Below are positions 7,366-15,114 of a stretch of 44,674 nt of DNA, piece by piece. Source of the DNA: a virus; IMG/VR virus record IMGVR_UViG_3300031578_003644, positions 1 to 44,674 of that record. One strand, written 5' to 3'. The translations under genes were made by a program, and so were the position numbers. How positions within the stretch are numbered: the first letter of the stretch is position 1; each line of letters begins with the position of its first letter. Under the pieces are notes generated by a model. The model did no database searches. It was given only the letters and a program-made list of their open reading frames with translations, and was not told where the DNA came from.

Positions 7366-7866
7366 TACCAATGAATCGTTTTCCTGTAGAACAACTGTTC
7401 TACATATCGACATTCCGTGCATCGTTCCTTGTCGTTTCGTACAACATTGTTCCACGGAATGTCATCTAGGTAACAGAAACAGTTACCATAGTTACACGAT
7501 GTATAGGAAAACGAAAGTAGTATATATATTACTTTAGAAAAATGGTATGTAGAATAAGTTTAACAGTTCTCGGTTAAATACATCAAAGTTAACCGTGTTG
7601 ACATAAAATAGATGTCACACGACACGTTTTTTATATACGTTTGTCTATATATTCACTTTGTTGTCAAAACTATATTACCGTTTCAGGTAAGGTAGTTGAA
7701 ATGGTTTACCTAGTCAAGTGATTCTTAGCCGTTCGATGAAGACACGAATGTTCTATGTGTGCAGGATGTTTAGTTAAACCATAGAGTTTATTTTACCCAT
7801 ATCTGTAAAATTGTGTGCTTATATACTGTTACTATATACTACTTTATATATTAGTTCTGTAATAAA

Positions 7867-7998
7867 CTAAGATTCTAATTCAGGGAAATATATCCAGTCA
7901 CAAGCCCAAAGTTGATGTCTATCATGATAGAAGGTAAACCACAGAAGACGTGAACAGAAACAATCCTCAATGAGTAAAGGACAACATTCACACATCAT
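7867..7998 (-). CDS. Small Cys-rich protein, 43 aa
   Basis: The peptide starts MMCECCPLLIEDCFCSRLLW and has six Cys, five of them in its first 15 residues, then a Trp/His-rich stretch (HDRHQLWACDW). It is the last gene of the right early operon. Its ATG overlaps the stop of the membrane peptide gene (ATGA). Zinc binding is likely; function is unknown. Confidence 0.5.
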   Translation of the reverse strand: MMCECCPLLIEDCFCSRLLWFTFYHDRHQLWACDWIYFPELES

Positions 7999-8081
7999 AT
8001 TCTACCACCACGTTCATTAAATATCTCGAATACCACAGCACCAATGAGAAATAGAATTATGATAAGTATAATTGCTTTCAT
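7995..8081 (-). CDS. 28-aa single-span membrane peptide
   Basis: MKAIILIIILFLIGAVVFEI forms one strongly hydrophobic segment with a charged C-terminal tail (NERGGRI). Both ends are ATGA-coupled, to the gene before and the gene after, which supports translation. Such tiny viral membrane peptides can act in lysis, superinfection exclusion or host membrane remodelling. No specific role can be read. Confidence 0.5.
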   Translation of the reverse strand: MKAIILIIILFLIGAVVFEIFNERGGRI

Positions 8082-8212
8082 CCTTTATACCAGTTACTCT
8101 TATCAGATATCTCTACATATAGGATAGAGTCTCCACAGGTGCTATCCCATACGGTAATATATGGGGTAGGGGCAGGGGTACTAGGTAAGGGTGGGGGTAC
8201 TTGACTATTCAT
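8078..8212 (-). CDS. Small Pro-rich protein, about 44 aa
   Basis: The product starts MNSQVPPPLPSTPAPTPYIT and ends SDKSNWYKG. The chosen ATG overlaps the stop of the upstream gene. An open frame back to GTG at 8263 would add MYISMSEHLKNMGYMKY, which looks like the end of a winged helix, so the start is uncertain. The Pro codons produce the G-run cluster on the other strand (8163-8197). Function is unknown. Confidence 0.4.
   Translation of the reverse strand: MNSQVPPPLPSTPAPTPYITVWDSTCGDSILYVEISDKSNWYKG
8163..8197 (+). other. G-run cluster (possible G-quadruplex)
   Basis: Five G-runs (8163-8166, 8169-8172, 8175-8178, 8189-8191, 8193-8197) lie on the + strand with short loops except one of 10 nt. 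They are the complement of Pro codons of the 8078-8212 gene, so they may have no separate function. Confidence 0.3.
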
Positions 8213-8456
8213 GTACTTCATGTACCCCATGTTCTTGAGGTGTTCGCTCATACTTATATACACTCGCTACTTGCGAACGTTCTAATATTCGGTCTTTATG
8301 TGAATCTTCGGTATTTACAGAAAGTCTTTCTTTAGGTGGGGTTAAGATAATATCATTACCATCCTTGTAATTAAGGATGAACTCAACTATCTTTATACGA
8401 ATAGGATTATCTAATGCCTTCAACATTTTCAAGAACTTGATATCTTCTGCGCTCAA
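8205..8456 (-). CDS. ArsR-like HTH N-terminus, 83 aa
   Basis: The N-terminus, FLKMLKALDNPIRIKIVEFI, is the classic first half of an ArsR-type winged helix. The remaining residues lack a clear recognition helix. A recognition-helix-like string (MSEHLKNMGYMKYM) is instead found in the overlapping downstream frame (8212-8263). The gene may be a diverged regulator or a frame-disrupted one. It starts with TTG (8454-8456) overlapping the upstream TGA (TTGA coupling). Confidence 0.5.
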   Translation of the reverse strand: MSAEDIKFLKMLKALDNPIRIKIVEFILNYKDGNDIILTPPKERLSVNTEDSHKDRILERSQVASVYKYERTPQEHGVHEVHE

Positions 8457-8596
8457 CTGCCAACACGTTCTTTTAATTGTCTATCCCAGAAACAAACATC
8501 ACATAGATTCTTCATCTCATCTGATAAAAGCCTATATGTGCTAACATTCTTGGTTGATCCGCATTTGGCACAAACATTTTCTTTATTTATTGTCAA
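8453..8596 (-). CDS. Small zinc-ribbon protein, 47 aa
   Basis: From a TTG at 8594-8596 the frame reads MTINKENVCAKCGSTKNVST and later CDVC, giving two CxxC pairs about 25 residues apart, a zinc-ribbon layout. It overlaps the upstream gene's last codons and ends in a TTGA overlap with the ArsR-like gene. It may be a DNA-binding or transcription-factor-like zinc ribbon. Role is unknown. Confidence 0.55.
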   Translation of the reverse strand: MTINKENVCAKCGSTKNVSTYRLLSDEMKNLCDVCFWDRQLKERVGS

Positions 8597-8792
8597 GCAT
8601 CACACATTCTTCTACGAGTTTCTTTAGTTTAGGATTATTTCCTCTAGTATCAACTAAGTAAGGACAATCCATATCAACGAAAAACATACAGGTATAACAC
8701 TCCCCATCAATGAATGGTTGAAAGTCAGCCATACAAGTTCCTCTATGTTCTCCTCTGTTTTCTAAGTCTTTCCAGTGTTGGTTTGCCGTCAA
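8583..8792 (-). CDS. Small Cys-rich protein, 69 aa
   Basis: It carries Cys at C21, C32, C35 and C43 (MADFQPFIDGECYTCMF, then MDCPYLVDTRG), a likely metal site. The start is TTG (8790-8792), placed 3 nt after the stop of the metallophosphoesterase gene. No family is recognised. Confidence 0.5.
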   Translation of the reverse strand: MTANQHWKDLENRGEHRGTCMADFQPFIDGECYTCMFFVDMDCPYLVDTRGNNPKLKKLVEECVMLDNK

Positions 8793-8795
8793 TTG

Positions 8796-9641
8796 TTATC
8801 CGTCTCTCACAAAGTCTATGATGTTAGGACACTTATACGTAAAGTGTATCACGAAACTATGGTCATCATCATCAACTAACACTATCACCCCCCCTATATC
8901 TGGCTGTGTCTTACCGTACATAACCACCTTATCACCCATAGGATACCACGCTTGCCACCCCGGAACAAGAACAGCATGGATGTTAGGGTAATCTAGATGA
9001 ACGTATTTATGTGAATGCCCTCTCATAAGATAGTCTGGTCTAGGTATCTTACCCTCACTCACAGCCACCTTAATACCAAGTATCTCACGGTCTAATGCAG
9101 CAGCCGGGTACATGGTAGAGTATGAACATGCATGGGCAAGGTTCAATACCTTTGATGTCCCTCTTAGACGAATATTAGCGAACTTACCATGAAAGGCAGC
9201 ATCCTCAGTGATTGGGTGCAACTTGGATACTAGGTCACTGTGTATCTTATAGTTCTGTGCCTCATGATACGCAGTACCACTGAACTGATGATACGTTCTA
9301 CCGCGAACCAAGTCCTCCATTAACACGGTAGCCCCCTCAACCTGATAGTTTATATCAGGAGTGACCGTGTCAACTCCATTCTCCCGTGGGTTACATCCCT
9401 GGCACGCATCCCCTAGATGTATAATCGTGTCAACACGAAACTCATCACATGTAGCACCAAATGTGTACCAAGCCTTCAACAGATCACTCTGACCATCACT
9501 AACACCAGCACTAAGATTCTTCCCAGTGTCAGTGTAGATAGGCATCTCAGGCCAAGGAGCATAATCTGACCCTACGTGGGTATCCGCTATGACTGCTACG
9601 CTTCTCTTAATACGGTCTAGATTAATTGTTTTAGCCTTCAA
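8796..9641 (-). CDS. Calcineurin-like metallophosphoesterase
   Basis: All signature blocks of the family are visible in the 281-aa protein: IADTHVGSD (D20, H22), HLGDA (GD at 77-78), GTAYHE in place of GNHE (122-127), LAHACS (H170) and MRGHSHKYVH (GHSH at 208-211). The missing Asn of GNHE is a departure from the usual motif. Viral members of this family act as nucleases (Mre11/SbcD-like) or phosphodiesterases. Next to replication genes, a DNA-processing or nucleotide-signal-degrading role is plausible. It overlaps the upstream SANT-domain gene by 11 nt. Confidence 0.8.
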   Translation of the reverse strand: MKAKTINLDRIKRSVAVIADTHVGSDYAPWPEMPIYTDTGKNLSAGVSDGQSDLLKAWYTFGATCDEFRVDTIIHLGDACQGCNPRENGVDTVTPDINYQVEGATVLMEDLVRGRTYHQFSGTAYHEAQNYKIHSDLVSKLHPITEDAAFHGKFANIRLRGTSKVLNLAHACSYSTMYPAAALDREILGIKVAVSEGKIPRPDYLMRGHSHKYVHLDYPNIHAVLVPGWQAWYPMGDKVVMYGKTQPDIGGVIVLVDDDDHSFVIHFTYKCPNIIDFVRDG

Positions 9642-9867
9642 TTACAACACCAAGCTTCTGTAGATACTTATAGTCTATCTTTGGTTTAAATCTATCAGAA
9701 TATAATGGAAGATTCAATCGTTCAGCACGTTTACATATAGCGTTCCACGTCCTATCTGGGAACACTGATGTTATCTGTTCTTTAGTTAATTCGTTAATAT
9801 TCCATAGTTTTATGAGTATATCTGTCTGCTCATCACTCCAAGGAAGGTTCCTTATAGGGGCAGTCAT
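9631..9867 (-). CDS. SANT/Myb-like helix-turn-helix protein, 78 aa
   Basis: Residues 8-52 (LPWSDEQTDILIKLWNINEL to WNAICKRAERLNL) show a Myb/SANT-type helix-turn-helix with a WNAI recognition helix. I chose the ATG at 9865-9867, which overlaps the previous stop (ATGA), over an upstream in-frame codon at 9939. The same domain forms the N-terminus of the LAGLIDADG-like protein at 38034-38630, so the two are paralogous in this region. It is probably a DNA-binding regulator. Confidence 0.65.
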   Translation of the reverse strand: MTAPIRNLPWSDEQTDILIKLWNINELTKEQITSVFPDRTWNAICKRAERLNLPLYSDRFKPKIDYKYLQKLGVVIEG

Positions 9868-10241
9868 CCCCAAACACCAGTTGACCCGCGAACTCTTATC
9901 GCCTCTAACAACACCTCCATTTCCGGTGTATTCTTCCACTCGTTAACTAGGTATATATCCTCAGCCTTACCATCAGTATACAGTTGACGCATAGCAGCTA
10001 TCGTACTACTATCCTTCATAAGAAAGTGTCTATACAACTCCTCATACTTAGAGAACCTAAGAGCATAAGGTACAGGATCATCTTTACCACTAAACCTACG
10101 TAACCCCTCCTCATATGAGTCCTTCAGAAACCGTGGAGTCTTAAAAGCACTTGTACGAGCTAGAAACTTGATGTTAAACTCTTTCTCACAGTCAGCCTTA
10201 AGTTTAGCAGCCATCTTGTAAGAGATTATGTGGAAGGGCAT
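9864..10241 (-). CDS. Hypothetical protein, 125 aa
   Basis: The protein is soluble and mainly helical, with mixed charge (MAAKLKADCEKEFNIKFLAR). No domain is recognised. It is the second gene of the right early operon and couples to the SANT gene by an ATGA overlap. Confidence 0.6.
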   Translation of the reverse strand: MPFHIISYKMAAKLKADCEKEFNIKFLARTSAFKTPRFLKDSYEEGLRRFSGKDDPVPYALRFSKYEELYRHFLMKDSSTIAAMRQLYTDGKAEDIYLVNEWKNTPEMEVLLEAIRVRGSTGVWG

Positions 10242-10243
10242 AT

Positions 10244-10486
10244 CTATACCCTTTTAATGGTATATCTGAGACTATGTGACTGCGGAGATGTTATAGTAAC
10301 TCCAACCTCACCAGTTGGGAACAGTTCTAATACTCTATATACCAATTCATGGAACTCCCAGAGTTTCCCCATTATATCATCTATTGGGGCATCAACTACG
10401 TCAATGCCAGTTGCTTCTAAATCATCAACAGAGAAACTGAAGTCCACTTTACCAGCTTCCGTACTATACAAAACAGGATTACTCAT
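10244..10486 (-). CDS. Hypothetical protein, 80 aa
   Basis: The protein is small and acidic and is the first gene of the right early operon. It contains DFSFSVDDLEATGIDVVDAP and a C-terminal beta-like segment (GEVGVTITSPQSHSLRYTI). Its ATG lies about 38 nt from an AT-rich element (10520-10530) that may serve as the leftward promoter in the divergent region facing the terminase gene. Function is unknown. Confidence 0.55.
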   Translation of the reverse strand: MSNPVLYSTEAGKVDFSFSVDDLEATGIDVVDAPIDDIMGKLWEFHELVYRVLELFPTGEVGVTITSPQSHSLRYTIKRV

Positions 10487-10546
10487 TCTACTTCACTAAC
10501 ACACTATCCCCAAACCAACTATTTAACATTTTCCACTATAACCGTG

Positions 10547-10554
10547 TTTATAAG
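10547..10554 (+). promoter_or_regulatory. TATA box of the terminase gene (leaderless)
   Basis: TTTATAAG is centred 29 nt before the terminase ATG and there is no Shine-Dalgarno sequence before that ATG. This is the archaeal leaderless arrangement. The interval 10487-10579 is a divergent promoter region. Confidence 0.6.
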
Positions 10555-10579
10555 GGTATATCACTAATACACACCCATC

Positions 10580-12277
10580 ATGGTCAAATACGGTAAAATT
10601 AAGGATCATCAAGACTATGATGAGATTATTGAGTGGATAACAAGCGGAGTTAGTCCTAGAAAGATATCTTTACGTATGCGCGAACGATACCCAAATGATA
10701 GAGAAAAACAACTTGGAGAATCCATGTTGTTTCACTTCCGTTCACAGGAGCACCCTGAGCATCGTGAGAGGCATGGATCAGGGTTCAGGAAGACAAGGGG
10801 AGGACCAACTGAGACTGATATTGGTGAAGACATCTCTACTAGAGCCATGAAACTATTAGGGGAATCTCCTAATCCACCAGTACCACAGAAAGAGTTTACT
10901 GATGATCAGATAGAAAGCTGGATTGATGGATTAGATGGATTCAAGAAGTGGGTAAAAGACATAGTTATTGAACGTGGAGAGAAGACAGAGTTACAGGATT
11001 ATCAGGTAGACATGGGTAAACTGATGATGGAGAACAGACGTGTCGTGTTCTGTACAGGTGCTCAGGTTGGCAAAGACTTCATGATGCAGACATATGGTTC
11101 ATGGTTCGGGGCATTCTATAAGCCCAACTCTACCCAGATAATTATGTGTGCTGTTCAGAATCAGAGTCTAGAACTTATGAGGCGTATATTAACACTGTTC
11201 TCCACATCTGTTGACATGTTTAACTGTATAGCTGATACACATAGAAAACCAATACCTGAGATTGTGTTTAAGAATAACTCACGTATGTTGTTCATGACAG
11301 CGCAGAGTTTAATTGCTGGGCTTACCAACATAGATATAGTTTGGGTTAATGAGGCAAGGGATATTAAAGAGGAGGATGTAACTAGAGTTAGTCCCTTACT
11401 AGGCATTGGGGGAGGGAGTCTATACGTACTCAGCCGCCCCAGATTCCGTAGAGGATACTTCTGGAACTGCTTTAACAATCCAGCATGGAAAAATATGCAG
11501 TTACCTACTACGGTTAACAAATATTTTGATGATAAGGTGTGGCAGGACGATTTTAACACACTGTCACCAGAGCTATTCAAAATAGAGTATTTAGCCCAAT
11601 TTGCAGATGCTGGGTCAAGCTATTTCTCTGAAACAGCAGTAGACAAAGCCAGTGCAAGCGATTATACTTGGGACACATACAATAATGCTGAACCAGGATA
11701 TGACTATAGTTTAGGGGTAGACTGGGCTAGACTTAGAGACATGTCCGTAATGACAGTTGTAGGACTACATAAAACAAGTGGCACAAACAAATTATTCCAC
11801 CAGTTTGCTTTTAATCCAGAGGGAAAAGGGTCAACAGACTTTGAGAGCCAGTTCGCATACATGTCACTACTGAATACAAAATATAACTTCAGATGGGTAA
11901 TCCCAGAGTCATCCGGCATGGGCATACCCCTAGCAGAGAGACTTGTCACAGAGTGGCCCAGACACAACATAGTTAAGCCATATGAGAACCGCAGCTTCCA
12001 AGCTAAACTAGCGTTATATGAGAACACCAAGAACCTTCTAGAGCGCACCAACACGATTATACCTAAAAGTGACTTCAAGCTTACTAACCAACTTAAACTA
12101 ACACAATTTGCGACGACACAAACGGGGCAGATAAAGGTAGAGACACCTATAACTGATGACTACTCTGACTCATACTGTTTAGCTATGTGGCCTTTCAAGA
12201 AGCCGTTCAAGATGGGTATAGCAGTGGTTACTAGAGAGGTAATAGACCCATACCGCTCCATCCGTTCCCGCGTATAG
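10580..12277 (+). CDS. terL: Terminase large subunit
   Basis: The 565-aa packaging motor has an ATPase and a nuclease domain. The ATPase shows Walker A CTGAQVGKD (158-166) preceded by the adenine-motif-like LQDYQVDMGKLM, and Walker B IDIVWVNEARD (251-261). In Walker B an Asn precedes the catalytic Glu instead of the usual Asp. The RNase H-like nuclease begins with LGVDWAR (D381) and probably uses PESSGMG and DDYSDSYCLAM further on. An extra N-terminal 100 residues may hold small-subunit-like DNA-binding helices, as no separate small terminase is obvious. It heads the rightward structural genes from a leaderless TATA promoter. Confidence 0.9.
   Translation: MVKYGKIKDHQDYDEIIEWITSGVSPRKISLRMRERYPNDREKQLGESMLFHFRSQEHPEHRERHGSGFRKTRGGPTETDIGEDISTRAMKLLGESPNPPVPQKEFTDDQIESWIDGLDGFKKWVKDIVIERGEKTELQDYQVDMGKLMMENRRVVFCTGAQVGKDFMMQTYGSWFGAFYKPNSTQIIMCAVQNQSLELMRRILTLFSTSVDMFNCIADTHRKPIPEIVFKNNSRMLFMTAQSLIAGLTNIDIVWVNEARDIKEEDVTRVSPLLGIGGGSLYVLSRPRFRRGYFWNCFNNPAWKNMQLPTTVNKYFDDKVWQDDFNTLSPELFKIEYLAQFADAGSSYFSETAVDKASASDYTWDTYNNAEPGYDYSLGVDWARLRDMSVMTVVGLHKTSGTNKLFHQFAFNPEGKGSTDFESQFAYMSLLNTKYNFRWVIPESSGMGIPLAERLVTEWPRHNIVKPYENRSFQAKLALYENTKNLLERTNTIIPKSDFKLTNQLKLTQFATTQTGQIKVETPITDDYSDSYCLAMWPFKKPFKMGIAVVTREVIDPYRSIRSRV
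12107..12122. promoter_or_regulatory. Weak match to the dispersed palindrome
   Basis: TTTGCGACGACACAAA matches the perfect copy at 13 of 16 positions, but the right half-site is degraded. It lies inside the terminase gene and may be coincidence. Confidence 0.25.
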
Positions 12278-12278
12278 G

Positions 12279-12286
12279 TTTATAAG
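12279..12286 (+). promoter_or_regulatory. TATA box upstream of the portal gene
   Basis: TTTATAAG lies directly after the terminase stop and 34 nt before the portal ATG. A GGTG ribosome-binding sequence sits between them. Confidence 0.5.
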
Positions 12287-12316
12287 AAAAGGTTGGCTAT
12301 TAGCAGGTGAATTAAC

Positions 12317-13972
12317 ATGTCATCGCCTAAAAGCTCTATGCCATGGCTTGAAAGATGGGCTTTTGGTAGAGTAAAATCATGGGCTAATAAAGAGACAGAG
12401 AGACTTAAGAAGACTAGACAACAGATTCCAGACTTCTCTGATAAGGTTGAACCAATTGTTAGGATGCGTACATATAAAGCTGATGAGCTTCTTACTATGT
12501 CTAAGAATCATTGGCTTCTACGTACTATACTTAGAATACGCATTGAGGAGATTATGAATGCTGGTGGAGAAGTTACACCTAGATTCGAGAAGCGGTGCAA
12601 GAACTGTGGTAAAGAGTACCAAACCAAGGATGTAGAGGAGTGCGATGTCTCTGACTGTAAAAGCAAGGACTTCGATTACCCTGACATAGATCAGTATAAG
12701 AGGCTTACAGAATTAGTTAAAGAACCTAGCCCAGATAAGGACTGGGATACGTTTGTACGTAGCACCCTACACTATGGATTAGCTTTAGATGAGTTCCACT
12801 GGGAGATAGCGCAACTTAAAACATATGACCCTATGACACGGAAATACTCTCAGAAGCCGGGATTAGAGATACGGGTGCTTGACACATCAACTGTAAGTCC
12901 AATAGTTGATCCATATGGTAACCTTGGTAACCATGAATACTTCTGCCCTCTATGCTATGAACAACGTCTGAAGGATGAGGGACGAGATCCAGTTATAGAT
13001 ATACGTGAGTTTACAGATAGGGGTATAGCTATTCCTCCATGTAAGGTATGTGGTGGAGAACTTAAGCCCACACACTACGTTCAGAAACTACATGGTAATG
13101 TTGTTGCTAGATGGACTAAAGATGAGATTGTACGTGATACCCCTAACTCTATAGACCCAGAGTGGTTTGGACTCAGCAGAGTAGTATCTGGTATTAAGCA
13201 CTTATTCATCATAGACTTTATGGACTCATACAATCTTCAGGTATACTCTCAGGGAGACATAGGTAGCCTAGTAGTATTCCCAGATACTGATGATGAAGAG
13301 GTACAGGAACTTAAACAGAAGCTAGATAACCAGTTGAAGAAACGTGTGTATCGTGACGTTATCACAGGTGAAAACTCTCCAACATTACAGATACTTACAG
13401 CTATGATAGGGGTACAGAGTGGGAAAGAACCTAAGCGTCTAGCACTAATGGAGTCGTTGAGTAACCTACAGTCAATAGACTACTATTCCCTATACGTGGA
13501 GAAGGTATGTGGACTGTTTGGGGTGATACCTACATTCACTCAGTCCCAGAGACAGACGGGGGATGGGGGAAGGACGTTAGCCATCACATACATGGTTCCC
13601 AACTCCACTACAAGATCTACTATGAAGAACTTTGAGGATGCTTTTAACAACAAGTTAATACCAATACTAGGAATAACTGATTGGGTGTGGAACTTCGGTA
13701 AACTAGAGAGTAAAGACCAGTTACGTGAAGCACAGATAAAGCACCAAAACATAATGGCTGCCTCTCTAGCATTAACAGCTGGATTTGAAATAGAGATGCA
13801 GCCAGACGCTATGAGTTACACGATGTCTACACGTTCAACAGGTCCATTACTACCTAACAGCAGAGAGACAGCTGGTAAAGTGCCGCAAGATAAGGATGGT
13901 CCACCTAGACGTACAATGCCGGGGGGGTCAGCAGCAGGTATACCTGTATCAGAACCGGAGAGTGAAGCATAA
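12317..13972 (+). CDS. Portal protein with two Cys-rich insertions
   Basis: The 551-aa protein follows terminase and has the portal helix-rich layout. This includes a long mid-region ending in a stem/crown-like helix (DDEEVQELKQKLDNQLKKRV) and the QSGKEPKRLALMESLSN block. The C-terminal tail is disordered and Pro/Gly-rich. Portals form the dodecameric vertex through which DNA enters. Unusually, it has CKNC...CDVSDC (about 94-114) and CPLC...CKVC (about 213-244), two apparent zinc ribbons inserted in the clip/wing part. Assignment rests on gene order and overall architecture. The stop overlaps the next start (TAATG). Confidence 0.8.
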   Translation: MSSPKSSMPWLERWAFGRVKSWANKETERLKKTRQQIPDFSDKVEPIVRMRTYKADELLTMSKNHWLLRTILRIRIEEIMNAGGEVTPRFEKRCKNCGKEYQTKDVEECDVSDCKSKDFDYPDIDQYKRLTELVKEPSPDKDWDTFVRSTLHYGLALDEFHWEIAQLKTYDPMTRKYSQKPGLEIRVLDTSTVSPIVDPYGNLGNHEYFCPLCYEQRLKDEGRDPVIDIREFTDRGIAIPPCKVCGGELKPTHYVQKLHGNVVARWTKDEIVRDTPNSIDPEWFGLSRVVSGIKHLFIIDFMDSYNLQVYSQGDIGSLVVFPDTDDEEVQELKQKLDNQLKKRVYRDVITGENSPTLQILTAMIGVQSGKEPKRLALMESLSNLQSIDYYSLYVEKVCGLFGVIPTFTQSQRQTGDGGRTLAITYMVPNSTTRSTMKNFEDAFNNKLIPILGITDWVWNFGKLESKDQLREAQIKHQNIMAASLALTAGFEIEMQPDAMSYTMSTRSTGPLLPNSRETAGKVPQDKDGPPRRTMPGGSAAGIPVSEPESEA

Positions 13973-14337
13973 TGGGAACATATACGGATGTCCAGAAGAA
14001 ACAACGCAAACAGACTATAAGGGCTAGAGAAATGTTGGATATAAAGGATGGTGGACACCCTCCCACCCCTCCTGGTAGGCTAGTATTTCACCCACGTAAA
14101 TATAATAAGCCTCTAGCGTGTATGGCAGGTAAACACCAGTGGACAAATAAGGTAGTCATGGGTGTGCCATTCCTATACTGTAAGAAGTGTGGTGCCGGTG
14201 CTCCGCGTGACTCATATCATGATGTGTTAACAGATAAAGAGCTACGGGCTAACGTGCCTGACCCAATTAAGAACATAAATAAGACTGATTCTATACAGGA
14301 TATGATAGATGTAATCAACAGGAGGTCCAGAAAGTAG
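13972..14337 (+). CDS. Hypothetical head-module protein with Cys/His cluster, 121 aa
   Basis: The N-terminus is basic (KKQRKQTIRAREM). A metal-site candidate combines C50, H54 and the pair CKKC (LACMAGKHQW, then LYCKKCGAG). It overlaps the portal stop (TAATG) and directly precedes the next gene, so it is translated with head genes. It could be a virion or assembly factor. No family is recognised. Confidence 0.6.
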   Translation: MGTYTDVQKKQRKQTIRAREMLDIKDGGHPPTPPGRLVFHPRKYNKPLACMAGKHQWTNKVVMGVPFLYCKKCGAGAPRDSYHDVLTDKELRANVPDPIKNINKTDSIQDMIDVINRRSRK

Positions 14338-14751
14338 ATGAACAGAATAAACTTTAATGCTTCTCCAAGCGGATACCCTGACACTGATAGAGGCAACCTT
14401 AAACTATTCTACGAGTTAGAGTTACTTAAGAGCGCATATGAAACAGATGGAACAGACAAACAGTTTAGCAGATACCTAGAGATTATGGATGTTCTTGGTA
14501 ATAGGGGGCACTTCGTTGATTTCGCATCTGACCTTAAGATAGATAAGAAGACTAGAGAATCTGATTGGGAAGAATACTATGTTTCAGCCATACAGAAGCC
14601 CATACCTTCCCCTGGTAAGGATGAGGAGAAGGACGCATTTATGGGTAGATGTATATCAACCCTATCACGGCATGACTCTGATAAGGAGCAGTCACAGATA
14701 ATAGCTATATGTGGCAGCACATGGCGTGACTCTAAGAAGAAGAATAAATAG
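14338..14751 (+). CDS. Hypothetical head-module protein, 137 aa
   Basis: The C-terminus contains DAFMGRCISTLSRHDSDKEQ followed by IAICGSTW. This is the FxxRC ... QxxAxCxxxW pattern often seen in proteins or domains coded near phage portal and prohead-protease genes. The rest is acidic and helical. It begins directly after the preceding stop. Its exact role in head assembly is unknown. Confidence 0.6.
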   Translation: MNRINFNASPSGYPDTDRGNLKLFYELELLKSAYETDGTDKQFSRYLEIMDVLGNRGHFVDFASDLKIDKKTRESDWEEYYVSAIQKPIPSPGKDEEKDAFMGRCISTLSRHDSDKEQSQIIAICGSTWRDSKKKNK

Positions 14752-14758
14752 AAAACAA

Positions 14759-14772
14759 CCTAATTTATTAGG
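14759..14772. repeat. 14-bp inverted repeat in intergenic gap
   Basis: CCTAAT and ATTAGG arms around TT form a perfect palindrome between two head genes. It may be an operator, a TATA-like element or a short hairpin. A GGAG ribosome-binding site precedes the next ATG. Confidence 0.4.
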
Positions 14773-14812
14773 ATGATGGAGTCTTTACTATTTCAAGTAA
14801 CGGAGTAATACG

Positions 14813-15106
14813 ATGTCCATACTTCAACCAGATAAGTACAGGTTCTATGATTCGATGGGTAGAGAGGTTAACTCAATAGACTTTGGGCGTGTCTACCCAG
14901 ATGAGGATGGGGAGATGGAACTGTACGTTGAAAACGCTTCTATGCGCTCTATAGCAGATATAGCGTGGAAGAGTAGTGTAGATGGGTTGGAGATAGATGG
15001 TCCTAAAGAACTGTTCTCAGGACATAAAGCCCCGTTAACTATACGATGGAAAGTTGGCACCGACATGCTTGATGCCGATGTTTCTGTCCAAGGAAGAATG
15101 GTTTAG
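14813..15106 (+). CDS. Ig-like beta-sandwich protein, 97 aa
   Basis: The pattern DFGRVYPDEDGEMELYVEN, then a mid strand and PLTIRWKVG, resembles the small Ig-like domains (F-G-x-V-x-x-G ... TVxVxN) found in secreted and virion proteins. There is no signal peptide. Its place between portal-group and capsid-related genes suggests a head-decoration or accessory virion protein. The fold is inferred from pattern only. Confidence 0.55.
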   Translation: MSILQPDKYRFYDSMGREVNSIDFGRVYPDEDGEMELYVENASMRSIADIAWKSSVDGLEIDGPKELFSGHKAPLTIRWKVGTDMLDADVSVQGRMV

Positions 15107-15114
15107 GTGATACG

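Larger units (their letters stand above)
7318..7866. other. Gene-free inverted-repeat cluster: candidate origin or control region
   Basis: This 549-bp AT-rich block separates the two leftward operons and has no credible ORF. It holds the perfect dispersed palindrome (7350-7365) and a perfect 8+2+8 palindrome (7386-7403, arms GTAGAACA). It also holds an 11-bp perfect inverted repeat GACATTCCGTG/CACGGAATGTC (7409-7419, 7453-7463), GGTAAC/GTTACC (7469-7487), CGGTTAA/TTAACCG (7571-7595) and GTGTTGACAT/ATGTCACAC (7595-7620, one bulge). An AT-rich stretch with TATATATAT lies at about 7520-7532. Repeats plus easily melted DNA beside the recombinase gene fit a replication origin. This is an inference. 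Confidence 0.5.

Noticed and set aside
9868-9939. Longer N-terminus for the SANT-domain gene
   Set aside because: The extra 24 codons overlap the upstream gene, while an ATG in a typical ATGA junction at 9867 gives the complete domain.
11161-12078. Antisense ORFs of 139 and 124 codons within terminase
   Set aside because: Shadows of a strongly supported gene, without start signals or recognisable domains.
12641-12656. Additional palindrome copy in the portal gene
   Set aside because: TGCGATGTCTC matches the core, but the outer arm TTT/AAA is missing. Similar partial matches at 37212 and 20588 were also left out.
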